From assembly GCF_011045035.1 (NCBI RefSeq), contig NZ_JAALAA010000010.1, positions 1 through 64,000 on the forward strand: a DNA stretch of 64,000 nt. The letters are read 5' to 3'. A model generated the notes under the pieces. It ran no database searches and had not been told where the DNA came from. It worked only from the letters and a program-made list of their open reading frames with translations. The DNA is from Nocardioides turkmenicus. Lineage in GTDB: Bacteria > Actinomycetota > Actinomycetes > Propionibacteriales > Nocardioidaceae. Below, piece after piece: positions 20,309-29,823 of this stretch (position 1 is its first letter; each line of letters opens with the position of its first letter). The position numbers and the translations under genes are program-made.

Positions 20309-22195
20309 TTGCCCGCTTCTCCCCTCCGCCAGACGCTTCGTCCTGTCCGGGGAAGGCTGGTCGGCAGCCTGCTGCTGATGGTCGTCTCGACGGTCGCCGG
20401 GCTGGTGCCGCTGGTCGGCATCGTCGAATTGGCCCGGATCCTGCTGCCCTCCGATGTGTCGGTGGACGCCGACCGCGCCTGGGCCGTGGTCTGGGTCAGC
20501 GTGGGCGCGCTGCTGGTGCGCCTGGCGACGGTGCTCGGCTCCTCGTGGCTCTCCCACGTCGCCGATCTCGACCTCTCCATCCACCTGCGCCGGCTGCTGG
20601 TCGCCCGGCTGGGCCGGGTGCCGCTGGCGTGGTTCACCGAGCGCAACTCCGGCACCGTGAAGAAGGCGGTGCAGGACGACGTCGCCGCGCTGCACCATCT
20701 GGTGGCCCACTCGGTCATGGAGCTGACCGCGGCCATCACGCTGCCCACGGTCGTCGCCGTCTATCTCTTCGTGGTGTCTCCGCCGCTCGCGCTGGTGACG
20801 CTCGTCCCGCTCGCGCTCGGACTCGTCGGGTTCCGGATCTCGATGCGCGGCGCGGGAGCGCTCTACCGCGACTACGACGCCGGGCTGGCCGAGCTCGCCG
20901 CCGCGACGGTCGAGAACACCGGCGGGATCGCGGAGATCAAGACGTTCGGCGCCACCGGGCAGGCTCACCGACGGCTGGCCGAGGTGGCGACCCGGTTCGG
21001 TGGGTTCAACCGGGCCTGGATGCGCCACTCGGCCCTCGGGATGCTGCTGATGGAGCTCGCGCTGACGCCGGCGCTGACCCTGGTGCTCGTGCTCGGAGCC
21101 GGGGTCTGGATGCTGCGCGCGTCGTGGATCACCGGGCCGGACCTGGTGCCGTTCCTGGTGCTCGGGCTGGCGATGACCGCGCCGGTCACCGTCGCCGGCT
21201 ACGCCGCCCGCGAGCTGCGCGAGGCGACCGAGGCGGCCCGGCGCATCCAGCGGCTGCTGGCCGAGCCGGAGCTGCCGGAGCCTTCTGCCCCGGCGTCGCT
21301 CCCGGCCTCTTCCCGCGTCGAGATCCAGGACGTCTCCTTCGCATACTCCCCCGGCGCGCCGCCGGTGCTCCACGACATCGACCTGGTGCTCGAGCCGGGC
21401 ACCGTGACCGCGCTCGTGGGCCACTCCGGCTCGGGCAAGTCGACGCTGGCCAAGCTGCTGCCCCGCTTCGCCGACCCCACCGCGGGTCGGATCACCATCG
21501 CCGGGGTCGACCTTCGCGAGATGACGAGCGCTCAGCTCTACGAGCAGGTCTCCTTCGTCTTCCAGGACACCGGGCTGCTGCGTACCTCGATCCGGGACAA
21601 CATCCGGCTCGCCCACCCCGAAGCCCCCGACGAGGACGTACGCCGCGCCGCCGGGGCCGCTCAGATCGCCGACCGCATCGCCGAGCTCCCCCGGGGCTAC
21701 GACTCGGTGGTCGGCGAGGACGGCCAGCTCTCCGGCGGCGAGCGGCAGCGGGTCGCGATCGCCCGTGCTCTCCTCTCCGACACCCCGATCCTGGTGCTCG
21801 ACGAGGCCACTGCGGCCGCGGACCCGGAGTCGGAGGCGCTCGTCCAGCGGGCGCTGTCCCGCCTCGTCGCCGGACGTACGCTGCTGGTGATCGCCCACCG
21901 CCTCTCCACGGTCACCGGGGCCGACCAGATCGTCGTCCTCGACGAGGGCCGGGTCGCCGAGCGCGGCACCCACGAGGAGCTCCTCGCCCGAGGTGGGCGC
22001 TACGCCCGGCTCTGGGCCGCGGACCAGCGTGCCCACCCGGCCCCCGTCGGTCGAGCCGCGAGGCCGCCTGCGGCCGAGCGTGTCGAGACCAACACAGTCC
22101 CATCGAGCGCGACAAGGGACTGTGTTGGTCTCGACACGCCTCCGCCTAGCGGCTCCGGCGGCTCGACCGACGGCGGCAACGAGGAGTGTGCATGA
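20309..22195 (+). CDS. ABC transporter permease/ATPase, first half of a heterodimer
   Basis: A 628-residue fused transporter with six membrane helices in residues ~10-300 and an ATPase domain after that (Walker A GHSGSGKST, signature LSGGERQR, Walker B ILVLDEATA). The TTG at 20309 is the start. The layout fits heterodimeric type IV transporters, including the IrtAB/YbtPQ siderophore group, but substrate and direction are not shown by sequence. The last ~50 residues are encoded by a large palindromic repeat and are unlikely to belong to the ancestral protein. The gene overlaps the next by ATGA and converges on a FecCD-type import operon. Confidence 0.88.
   Translation: MPASPLRQTLRPVRGRLVGSLLLMVVSTVAGLVPLVGIVELARILLPSDVSVDADRAWAVVWVSVGALLVRLATVLGSSWLSHVADLDLSIHLRRLLVARLGRVPLAWFTERNSGTVKKAVQDDVAALHHLVAHSVMELTAAITLPTVVAVYLFVVSPPLALVTLVPLALGLVGFRISMRGAGALYRDYDAGLAELAAATVENTGGIAEIKTFGATGQAHRRLAEVATRFGGFNRAWMRHSALGMLLMELALTPALTLVLVLGAGVWMLRASWITGPDLVPFLVLGLAMTAPVTVAGYAARELREATEAARRIQRLLAEPELPEPSAPASLPASSRVEIQDVSFAYSPGAPPVLHDIDLVLEPGTVTALVGHSGSGKSTLAKLLPRFADPTAGRITIAGVDLREMTSAQLYEQVSFVFQDTGLLRTSIRDNIRLAHPEAPDEDVRRAAGAAQIADRIAELPRGYDSVVGEDGQLSGGERQRVAIARALLSDTPILVLDEATAAADPESEALVQRALSRLVAGRTLLVIAHRLSTVTGADQIVVLDEGRVAERGTHEELLARGGRYARLWAADQRAHPAPVGRAARPPAAERVETNTVPSSATRDCVGLDTPPPSGSGGSTDGGNEECA
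22044..22173. repeat. palindromic repeat with 57-bp arms inside a coding 3' end
   Basis: Arms lie at 22044-22100 and 22117-22173 with a 16-bp spacer. The outer ~16 bp and inner ~23 bp of the arms match perfectly; the middle differs slightly. The element is read in frame and adds a low-complexity tail (…VETNTVPSS…, …TPPPSGSGGSTDGG…) to the ABC protein. It ends just before the ribosome binding site of the next gene. Confidence 0.9.
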
Positions 22196-23949
22196 TCACG
22201 ATCGTCCGTCTGCTGGCCGCGCTGGTCGACCGCCCGCATCGGCGCCAGCTCGCCCGCGTGGTCGCGATGTTCGTCGCGACCGGGGTGCTCCAGGGTCTCG
22301 CCTTCGCCTGCGTGGTTCCGGTCCTGGACGCCGCGCTGCGCCAGGACTGGGAGGCTGCGACGACCTGGCTCGCCGTGCTCGCCGGCCTCTTCGTGGTCCA
22401 TCACGTGGCCCTGACGGTCGGCAACCTGGACGGCTACGACATGGCCTGCGACCTGCTCGACATCACCCTGGCCCGGCTCGGCGACCACACGGTGCGGCTG
22501 CCGCTGGGCTGGTACGCCCAGGACCGCACGGGGCAGCTCTCCCGGATGGCGTCGAAGGGCGCGACCGACATCGCCTCGGTGCCGGGGCATCTGCTGCGGC
22601 CGCTGATCGCCGCCGTGGTCAGCCCGGTCACCGTGGTCGTCGCGATGGCGTTCCTGGAGTGGCGGCTCGCGCTCGCGCTCCTCGTCGGCGTCGTCGCGGT
22701 GCTGGCCACCACCCGGCTCCTGGCCGTGATCGTCGGACGCGGCGAGGGCGCCTACGACGCCGCGATGGCGGAGGGCTCCGCGCGCGTGGTCGAGTTCGCG
22801 CTCAACCAGCCCGCACTGCGGGTCTTCGGCCGCACCGTCCACGGCAACGAGCTGGTCGAGACCGCGCTGCGGGAGCAGAAGCGCGCGTCGCGGCGGCTGC
22901 TGGTCACCGGCTTCGGCGGCCTGGGGATCCAGCTGCTCTCCATCCAGGCGCTGCTCACCCTGGTCATCGCGCTCGCCGTCCACCTCAGCCTCGGCGGCAC
23001 GCTGACGCCGGCCACCGCGATCGGCCTCCTCGTCCTCACCGTGCGGTTCGTGGAGTCGCTGATCGACTACGGCGAGCTCTCCAGCGCGCTGCGGATCGCC
23101 GAGGGTTCGTTGCGACGTGTCCTCGACGTCCTCCGGGTCGAGCCGCTCCCCGAACCGGCCACGCCCGGTGAGCCGGCCGACAGCAGCATCGAGCTGCGCG
23201 AGATGGCCTTCTCCTACGACGCCCGCTCCGACGAACACAGCGCCCGGGTCCTCGACGACGTCTCGCTCACCGCGCCGCCGCGCTCGCTGACCGCCGTGGT
23301 CGGGCCGTCCGGCTCCGGGAAGAGCACCCTGCTGCGTCTGGTCGCCCGGTTCCACGACGTGACGGCGGGCTCGGTGATGCTGGGTGGGGTCGACGTACGC
23401 GATCTGGGGACCGAGGCGCTGATGCAGCGCGTCTCGATCGTCTTCCAGGACGTCTACCTCTTCGAGGGCACCCTGCGCGACAACGTGATGATGTCGCGGC
23501 CCGACGCCACCGACGAGGAGCTGTACGAGGCCGCGCGGCTGGCGAGGGTCGACGACATCGTCGAGCGGCTCCCCCACGGCTGGCAGACCCGGATCGGTGA
23601 GGCCGGCTCCACGCTCTCCGGCGGGGAGAAGCAGCGGGTCTCGATCGCCCGGGCGCTGCTGAAGGACGCCCCGGTCGTCCTCCTCGACGAGGCGACCGCC
23701 GCCCTCGACGCCGAGAACGAGGCCGCGGTCCAGGAGGCGCTGACCGCGCTCTCCGCCGACCGTACGGTCATCGTCATCGCCCACCGGCTGCAGACCGTCG
23801 TCGCCGCCGACCAGATCGTGGTCCTCGACGGCGGCCGGATCGTCGAGCGCGGCTCCCATACCGAGCTCCTGGCCCACGGCGGCCGCTACCTCGACTTCTG
23901 GCGCGAGCGCACCCAGGCCGAGGGCTGGCGACTGCTACCGGAGAGCTGA
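22192..23949 (+). CDS. ABC transporter permease/ATPase, second half of a heterodimer
   Basis: A 585-residue partner of the preceding gene, starting at the ATG at 22192 behind GAGGAG. It has a membrane domain (residues ~15-310) and an ATPase domain with GPSGSGKST, LSGGEKQR and VVLLDEATAALD. Both partners have intact Walker B glutamates, so neither ATPase site is obviously degenerate. Siderophore-type traffic is suggested only by the nearby FecB-type operon; drug or lipid export is also possible. Confidence 0.88.
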   Translation: MITIVRLLAALVDRPHRRQLARVVAMFVATGVLQGLAFACVVPVLDAALRQDWEAATTWLAVLAGLFVVHHVALTVGNLDGYDMACDLLDITLARLGDHTVRLPLGWYAQDRTGQLSRMASKGATDIASVPGHLLRPLIAAVVSPVTVVVAMAFLEWRLALALLVGVVAVLATTRLLAVIVGRGEGAYDAAMAEGSARVVEFALNQPALRVFGRTVHGNELVETALREQKRASRRLLVTGFGGLGIQLLSIQALLTLVIALAVHLSLGGTLTPATAIGLLVLTVRFVESLIDYGELSSALRIAEGSLRRVLDVLRVEPLPEPATPGEPADSSIELREMAFSYDARSDEHSARVLDDVSLTAPPRSLTAVVGPSGSGKSTLLRLVARFHDVTAGSVMLGGVDVRDLGTEALMQRVSIVFQDVYLFEGTLRDNVMMSRPDATDEELYEAARLARVDDIVERLPHGWQTRIGEAGSTLSGGEKQRVSIARALLKDAPVVLLDEATAALDAENEAAVQEALTALSADRTVIVIAHRLQTVVAADQIVVLDGGRIVERGSHTELLAHGGRYLDFWRERTQAEGWRLLPES

Positions 23950-23996
23950 CCGCCGGGGTCGTCCAGGAGGCCGACCCCGGCGGCAGGGCGCGCGTC

Positions 23997-25010
23997 TCAG
24001 AAGGCGTCGGGGTGCAGGCCCTCCGCGATCGTCCGCACCGCCGCGACGTTGCCGAGCGTGCCCGGGAAGGTGTCCGGGGTGCGCAGCACGACGAAGCGGT
24101 CCTCCTTGACGGCGGTGACGTCGGGGAAGGTCTGGCGCAGGTACGTCTCGACCCGCTCGGCCTCGGACTGCTCACGGACGGCGAACACGATGGCGTCCGG
24201 GTTGCGCGCGGCGATCTCCTCGGGCGAGACGACCGCGGAGAAGAACTGCTCGAAGAGCTTCTCGTCCGGGCTGAAGACGTTCTCGCCGCCCGCGCGGTCG
24301 ATCATGTCGTACTCCACCCCGGCACCGATCGCGGAGATCGTCTTGCCCTCGACGAAGAGCTGCGCGACGGTGGGCCGTGGCCGGTCCGCCACCGCCTTCT
24401 CGACCGCCTCGAGGTCACCGCGGGTCTCGGCGACCAGCTCGTCGGCGGCGCCTGGGACCCCGAAGATGCTGCCGAGCGCCTCCAGGTCGGTGAACAGGTC
24501 GGTGACCTCGCCGGTGGCGCGGCGCTCGGGGCAGCCGCCGGCGGCGACGTACGTGGTCACCCCGGCGTCGCTGAGCTGGTCGATGGTGGCGAAACCCTGC
24601 TCGGCAGTGAACTCGTACTCGGTCGGCGCGACGACGGCGTCGGGCTGCACGTCGAGGAGCTGCTCCCGGGCCGGCGGCGCGTCGGTGCTCAGCTCGGGCA
24701 CCTCGCTCGCCTTCTCGGCGACGTCCTCGGGCAGCTCGTGCATGGCGGTCTGCGCCTGGCCGACGAGCCGATCGGCGAGACCGAGGCGGACGAGCAGCTC
24801 GGTCTGGGCGGGGCTGAGCCCGACGATGCGCTCCGGAGCGGACTCGACCGTGACCTGGCGACCGCAGTTCTCCACGGTCACCGGGTAGCCCTCGGCGGCC
24901 TCACCGTTCGCCGCGGCGTCGTTCGTGACGCCGGTGCCACCGCATCCGGTCGCGGCCAGCAGCGTGAGCGCTGCCACCGGGACGGCGCGCAGCAGTGGGG
25001 TGGTGTTCAT
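23997..25010 (-). CDS. FecB/BtuF-type lipoprotein, metal-chelate binding component
   Basis: A 337-residue lipoprotein: signal peptide with lipobox ending AATGC (Cys near residue 23), then a two-lobe cluster A-II binding protein (ERIVGLSPAQTELLVRLG at the first lobe, YDMIDRAGGENVF in the second). It is the last gene of a five-gene operon with matching permease and ATPase. Family ligands are iron siderophores, haem, cobalamin and other chelates. Because the operon head lies at a Zur box, a zinc chelate is a reasonable guess. That last step is inference. Confidence 0.88.
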   Translation of the reverse strand: MNTTPLLRAVPVAALTLLAATGCGGTGVTNDAAANGEAAEGYPVTVENCGRQVTVESAPERIVGLSPAQTELLVRLGLADRLVGQAQTAMHELPEDVAEKASEVPELSTDAPPAREQLLDVQPDAVVAPTEYEFTAEQGFATIDQLSDAGVTTYVAAGGCPERRATGEVTDLFTDLEALGSIFGVPGAADELVAETRGDLEAVEKAVADRPRPTVAQLFVEGKTISAIGAGVEYDMIDRAGGENVFSPDEKLFEQFFSAVVSPEEIAARNPDAIVFAVREQSEAERVETYLRQTFPDVTAVKEDRFVVLRTPDTFPGTLGNVAAVRTIAEGLHPDAF

Positions 25011-25798
25011 GTGTTCCTCTCTCGGGTCCGCGCGGACGTCCCGCGCAGGAGCAGGTGGGGGGTGCCGGCCTCCGGATCGGTGATCCGGCTGGCCTCGACA
25101 CCGAAGACCTCACGCACCAGGGCCGGCGTGAGGATGTCGGCGGGCTCGCCCAGCGCGACGACGCGCCCGCGGTCGAGCACCGCGACGCGGTCGCAGTAGG
25201 CCAGCGCGAGGTCGAGCTCGTGCAGCGCGACCACGGTGGTGATCCCGAGCTCCGCGACGGTGTGCATCAGCTCGAACCGGTAGGAGACGTCGAGATGGTT
25301 GGTGGGCTCGTCGAGCAGCAGGAGCTCGGCCTCCTGCGCGATCGCCCGGGCGAGCAACGTACGCTGCCGCTCACCGCCAGAGAGCCGGTGCACCGGCCGG
25401 TCGGCCAGCGCGGCGACGCCGGCCAGCTCCATCGCCCGGCCCACGACCCGCCAGTCCTTGGGGCTGTCGCGGCCCAGCACTCCGCGGTGCGGCGTACGTC
25501 CCAGCAGCACGCTCTCGGCGACGGTCAGCCCGAACTCGTCCGGCGGCTCCTGGGCCATCACCGCGACCCGGCGCGCGATCTCGCGACGGCTCATCGTGGC
25601 GACGTCGGTGCCGTCGAGGCGCACCTGGCCGGAGACCGGCCGGAGCGCGCCGAAGCAGGCCCGCAGGATCGTCGACTTGCCGCTGCCGTTCGCGCCCAGG
25701 ATGCCGAGGACCTCCCCCGGCTCGACGACGACGGACGCGGCGGTGACGACCTCGCGGCCGCCGCGGCCCAGGGTGAGGTCCAGCGTCTCGAGCCTCAT
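25007..25798 (-). CDS. FecE/FhuC-type ABC ATPase
   Basis: A 263-residue cytosolic ATPase with Walker A GANGSGKST, signature LSGGERQR, Walker B LLLLDEPTNHLD and H-loop VVALHELD. It starts at the ATG at 25798 and overlaps both neighbours by 4 bp. It would power the FecCD-type permease encoded directly upstream. Confidence 0.92.
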   Translation of the reverse strand: MRLETLDLTLGRGGREVVTAASVVVEPGEVLGILGANGSGKSTILRACFGALRPVSGQVRLDGTDVATMSRREIARRVAVMAQEPPDEFGLTVAESVLLGRTPHRGVLGRDSPKDWRVVGRAMELAGVAALADRPVHRLSGGERQRTLLARAIAQEAELLLLDEPTNHLDVSYRFELMHTVAELGITTVVALHELDLALAYCDRVAVLDRGRVVALGEPADILTPALVREVFGVEASRITDPEAGTPHLLLRGTSARTRERNT

Positions 25799-26931
25799 CG
25801 CGCCATCCCCTGCTCGTCGGCGGCCCGGCCGCGCATCAGCCAGAGGAAGAACGGCACTCCGATCAGCGCGGTGATGATGCCCAGCGGCACCTCGGCGGGC
25901 GCCGAGACGGTGCGGGCGATCAGGTCGGCGCCGCACAGGAACAGCGCGCCGCCGAAGACCGCCACCGGGACGATGCGGCGGTGGTCGGAGCCGACCAGCA
26001 CCCGCGCGATGTGTGGGACGACCAGGCCGACGAACCCGATCCCGCCGGCGACCGAGACCACGGTGCCGGTGAGCAGCGCGGCCGCCAGCAGCAGCACCGA
26101 CCGCAGCCGGTTGACCCGGACGCCGAGCGCGGTGGCGGTCTCGTCGCCGACCTGCAGCGCGTTGACCGCGCGTCCGGTGGTGACCGAGACCACGAGGGCG
26201 ACCACGAGGGCGACCAGCGGCCCGGCGAGGTCGGTCATGGTGGCCGCGGAGACGGAGCCCAGCAGGAAGAACATCACGCTGAACACGTTCTGCGCCTCGG
26301 TCGTGAGCGTCAGGTAGCTCGTGATCGCGCTGAAGAAGGTCCCCAGCGCGACCCCGGTGAGCACCAGGCGCTGCGGGGCGATGCTGCCGTTCTTGTACGC
26401 CACCCCGAACACCGCCGCCGTCGCGACCGCGGCACCCACGAACGCCGCGGTGCCTATCCAGGCGCCGACAGCGGCGGCGCCGAGCACCACCACGGAGACC
26501 GCGCCCACGCCCGCGCCCGAGGAGACACCGATGATCGCCGGCTCGGCCAGCGGGTTGCGTACGACCGCCTGGATGAACACCCCGGCGAGGCTCAGCGCCG
26601 CTCCGGCCAGCGCGGCCAGGAGAGCGCGCGGCAGCCGGAACTGCCACACCACCTGGTCCTGCAGCACCGTGTAGGTGCCGTCGCTCATCCACGGCATCCC
26701 GGGCAGCAGGTGCCCGGTGACGAGCTTGGCGGCGTCGAGCGCGGTCAGGTCGACGGTGCCCGCGGAGGCCGACAGCGCGACGACCACGGCGAGGGCGGCC
26801 GCGAGGCCGACGGTGAGCAGCCGGGCGCGCCATCGTCGCCGGGCAATGACGGCGGGGACCTGGCCGGACGGTCGCGTCCGTACTTCCGGTGGCGCTTCGT
26901 CCGTGGTCACGGAGACATCGGTGGGGGTCAT
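25795..26931 (-). CDS. FecCD/BtuC-type ABC permease
   Basis: A 378-residue protein with about ten membrane helices after a ~30-residue cytosolic N-terminus. Family motifs include RLPRALLAALAGAALSLAG, RNPLAEPAIIGVSSGA and GFVGLVVPHIAR. Only one permease gene is present, so a homodimer as in BtuCD is expected. Its start codon overlaps the stop of the peptidase gene upstream (TGATG). This tight coupling suggests that peptidase and importer act on the same compound. Confidence 0.92.
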   Translation of the reverse strand: MTPTDVSVTTDEAPPEVRTRPSGQVPAVIARRRWRARLLTVGLAAALAVVVALSASAGTVDLTALDAAKLVTGHLLPGMPWMSDGTYTVLQDQVVWQFRLPRALLAALAGAALSLAGVFIQAVVRNPLAEPAIIGVSSGAGVGAVSVVVLGAAAVGAWIGTAAFVGAAVATAAVFGVAYKNGSIAPQRLVLTGVALGTFFSAITSYLTLTTEAQNVFSVMFFLLGSVSAATMTDLAGPLVALVVALVVSVTTGRAVNALQVGDETATALGVRVNRLRSVLLLAAALLTGTVVSVAGGIGFVGLVVPHIARVLVGSDHRRIVPVAVFGGALFLCGADLIARTVSAPAEVPLGIITALIGVPFFLWLMRGRAADEQGMAR

Positions 26932-28604
26932 CACACTCCTGTGGGTCGGTGAGCTGAGTCGAGGGCGAAGTCGAGGACGGAGGCGGCGAAGTCGTGCACG
27001 GAGTCGAGGTGGTTGCCGCCATGGCCCATCCGCGGGCGGTGGCTGCGTACGACCTCGGCGCCGCGGGCCCGCAGCACGTCGGCGAGCCGGTCGGTGGGTT
27101 CGGCGGCGACCCGGGAGTCCTCCGCGAACGTGGTCAGCAGGAAGCGCGGCCACCCTCGGTCCGGAAAGCGGCCCGCGCGCGCGAACGGCGAGTAGTCGTC
27201 CATGGCGGCGCGCACCGCCGGGTCGGCGGGGTCGCCGAACTCGTCGGTCCAGTGCGGGGCACCGGGATGCTCGGTGAAGCGGTGCGGGTCGAGCGGTGCG
27301 GCCGTGCAGGCGACCCCGGCGACGAGGCCCGGCTCGGCGAGCGCCGCCGAGACGGCGACCAGTCCGCCGAGCGACGCCCCCGCGAGCACCAGCCGTTCCG
27401 GCCGAGCGAGGCCGAGGCGCACCAGCTCGCGGGCCACCGCGACCGCGTCGGCGACCGTACGCACCTTGCCCGCGCCCTGTCCGGCGGCGTGCCACGACGT
27501 GCCGGCCCCGCCTCCCCCGCGCAGCCGGGCGGTCACGTGCAGCCCGCCGAGCTCGCACCAGGCCGCGACCGAGGGCTCGAAACGAGGCAGATCGACGACA
27601 CCGAAGCCGCCGTAGACCTCGACGAGGGTCGCGCCACCGGGATCTCCGGTCACGACGAGCTCGATCTCGGCTCCGTCGTCCGCGGTCACCGTGATCAGCC
27701 GTGACCGCCGACCCTCGCTCGTCGAACGCGCCGCCTCCTCGATCGGCGCCACCTGGGGCACCTCCGCCGGCGACTCGATCCGCGCCCAGGCGCGGCCCTG
27801 CGCCCAGGACAGGCCCGAGACCGTACGCACCTCCTGCTGGTCCGAGACGGCAACTGTCTCCGTCGCGGTGAGCAGGCCGCCATCGGCGCCGAGCCGGACG
27901 ATCGCCGAGTGGCCGTCCCGGACCAGGTGGACCAGGCAGCCGCCCGGGATGGCCTGGGCGTGCACGGGGACTCCCGGAAGGGTCTCCAGCCGGCATCGCG
28001 CCGATGCCTGTCCTTGCAGACTCACCAGCTCCTCGCCGGTGACCGCCACCAGCGTGTCCGCCGCCGCGCTGACGTTGCGGACCCTGGGGAGCTCGAGGAT
28101 CTGGGCGCCGTCGGTGCCGACGAGCAGGGTCCGCTCCTCATCGGTGCGGGCGATCACCACCCTGCCGCCGACGCCGACCGGTGTCGCGCGCTCACCTGTC
28201 GCGGTCGTGAACAGCGTCCGGGCCGGCTCACCGGTCCGGACGCGCAGGCAGCGTCCTTCGGCGTCGGCGACGACGAGGCCGTGGTCGTCCCAGGCCATCC
28301 GGGCGTGACGGACCGCCACCCCGGGGATCCCGGTCGCCTCCCCCGACGTGGTGTCGAGCACGAGGAGACGCCCGTCCTCGGAGCCGTCGTCGCTGATCTC
28401 GACAGCGACCAGGCGCCCGTCCGCAGACGGCGCAGCGCCCTGGATCCGAGCGTCCGGGTCGAGGACGAGCCGGCCGTCCTCGTCCACCAGGACCGGCAGC
28501 AGGTCGCCGGAGCGTCGGGACAGCCGGAACCGGCCCAGCGGCAGGCCCGGGCGACCCGCGCGCTCGGCACGACAGAGCGCGTCGTGCACGCTCACGCGCG
28601 TCAC
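26931..28604 (-). CDS. S9-family prolyl-oligopeptidase-like hydrolase with beta-propeller
   Basis: A 557-residue protein starting at the GTG at 28604 (GTGA overlap with the gene upstream). The first ~330 residues have repeated blade-like segments (VAVEISDDGSEDGRLLVLD, LVVADAEGRCLRVR). The C-terminal alpha/beta-hydrolase domain has the nucleophile in GASLGG, the acid in EDSRVA and the histidine in GHGGNHL. No signal peptide is seen, so it acts in the cytosol. Coupled to a chelate importer, it could hydrolyse an imported peptide or ester to release its cargo, as esterases do for ferric siderophores. The substrate is unknown. Confidence 0.85.
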   Translation of the reverse strand: MTRVSVHDALCRAERAGRPGLPLGRFRLSRRSGDLLPVLVDEDGRLVLDPDARIQGAAPSADGRLVAVEISDDGSEDGRLLVLDTTSGEATGIPGVAVRHARMAWDDHGLVVADAEGRCLRVRTGEPARTLFTTATGERATPVGVGGRVVIARTDEERTLLVGTDGAQILELPRVRNVSAAADTLVAVTGEELVSLQGQASARCRLETLPGVPVHAQAIPGGCLVHLVRDGHSAIVRLGADGGLLTATETVAVSDQQEVRTVSGLSWAQGRAWARIESPAEVPQVAPIEEAARSTSEGRRSRLITVTADDGAEIELVVTGDPGGATLVEVYGGFGVVDLPRFEPSVAAWCELGGLHVTARLRGGGGAGTSWHAAGQGAGKVRTVADAVAVARELVRLGLARPERLVLAGASLGGLVAVSAALAEPGLVAGVACTAAPLDPHRFTEHPGAPHWTDEFGDPADPAVRAAMDDYSPFARAGRFPDRGWPRFLLTTFAEDSRVAAEPTDRLADVLRARGAEVVRSHRPRMGHGGNHLDSVHDFAASVLDFALDSAHRPTGV

Positions 28605-29803
28605 CGCCCGACCCCGTCGACCCGGGTCTCGGGCTCCCGGAGGACGGCCAGGTGACCGCCCTCGTCGAACGGTGATCCGAGATCGAGGGTCGACTCGATG
28701 CCGGTGCTGCGGACGAGGTGGAGCTCGCCGTCGCCTCCGCGCGTCACCGCCGCCAGGTCGCCCGAGACCAGGGCGAGGGCACGCCGCTGCGCGGACCTGT
28801 CGCCGACCGGGTCCCAGGGCGCCACCCCGGGCTGCGGGGCGGCACTCATCGCCGGCAGCTCGACCTCGCTGAGCCGGCCGTCGGCGAGCATCGCCAGCCG
28901 GTCGCCGTCGGGGTGTATCACCGTCCACACCACGGTGCCGTCGAGCGCGTCCGGCCGGAACACCAGACCCTCACCGGTCCGGGTCACCTCGGCGGAGCCG
29001 TCCAGGCTCCACCGCACCACGTGGTTGGTCCAGGTGTGCCACCGCGCGGCGTCCGAGTCGGCACCACGGACGGCGCCCACGATCCCGGCCTTCGGGTCGA
29101 GACGGAGGAAGTACGCCCGGCCCGGCACCGGCCACGGCCAGGTCTCGAGGCGCTCGGGCCGACCGTCGGTGACCCGCAGCCGCTCGATGCCTGCCTCGGT
29201 GGAAAGGTGGACCACGCCGGACCGGTGGTCGCCGGCGTCGCCGTGACCGAGGTCGCCCGCCAGCTTCAGGCGCTCACCGCGTACGACCGGACAGTGGGGG
29301 CCGGCACGGAGGAGGGCGTGGAGCGGGATGACCTCGGCCTCGCCGGGCTCGCGGTGCCGCAGCACGACCATGGGCTCCCCCGTTCCGGTATCCGGAACGA
29401 TCACGACGCCGGGCTCGCCGGTGCGGACCCGTACCCGCACCGCGGTGGCTCCGCTCGCATCGGCCAGGTCGACGACCGTGACCAGGTCGCTCCACGGCTC
29501 CCACGACGCACCCAGGCCGGTGGTGACCACGACGTAGCGCCCGGTCGGGTCGCAGGCGAGGTGCTCGGCGGGGATCGCGACCGGCACTCTCCGCGCCTGA
29601 CCTGCGCCGTCGATGACGACGAGCGTGCCGAGACCGTCGTCGGCGAAGACCGCCCGCGCCCCTCCCAGCGCACCTGCCGGGAGCGTCAGGACGCCGGCGT
29701 GCTCGGCCAGCGTGGCGCTCGACCAGGGGCCAGGCAACGCGCCGGGATCGAAGGTCCGCCAGCGGCCGGCGCGGTGGTCTGCGAGGACCAGTGTGGGGTT
29801 CAT
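28601..29803 (-). CDS. cytosolic beta-propeller protein, first gene of the FecCD-type operon
   Basis: A 400-residue protein from the ATG at 29803 with repeated WD/blade-like strands (TLVVIDGAGQARRVPV, RYVVVTTGLG, VVRWSLDGSAEVTRTG). No hydrolase triad, signal peptide or membrane span was seen. It resembles the propeller half of S9 peptidases and is coupled (GTGA) to one, so it may be a paralogous binding partner. A Zur box lies 21-35 bp upstream of its start, shared with the divergent RiPP operon. Confidence 0.75.
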   Translation of the reverse strand: MNPTLVLADHRAGRWRTFDPGALPGPWSSATLAEHAGVLTLPAGALGGARAVFADDGLGTLVVIDGAGQARRVPVAIPAEHLACDPTGRYVVVTTGLGASWEPWSDLVTVVDLADASGATAVRVRVRTGEPGVVIVPDTGTGEPMVVLRHREPGEAEVIPLHALLRAGPHCPVVRGERLKLAGDLGHGDAGDHRSGVVHLSTEAGIERLRVTDGRPERLETWPWPVPGRAYFLRLDPKAGIVGAVRGADSDAARWHTWTNHVVRWSLDGSAEVTRTGEGLVFRPDALDGTVVWTVIHPDGDRLAMLADGRLSEVELPAMSAAPQPGVAPWDPVGDRSAQRRALALVSGDLAAVTRGGDGELHLVRSTGIESTLDLGSPFDEGGHLAVLREPETRVDGVGR

Positions 29804-29823
29804 GGTCGGACACACTACTGGTA

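Noticed and set aside
19559..22036. 825-codon minus-strand frame opposite trkA and the ABC gene
   Set aside because: Composition typical of antisense frames and overlaps well-supported genes throughout.
23997..26931. Reading the FecCD-type operon as a cobalamin (BtuFCD) importer
   Set aside because: No cobalamin riboswitch or cobalamin gene was seen; the operon head carries a Zur-type palindrome and two peptidase-like genes.
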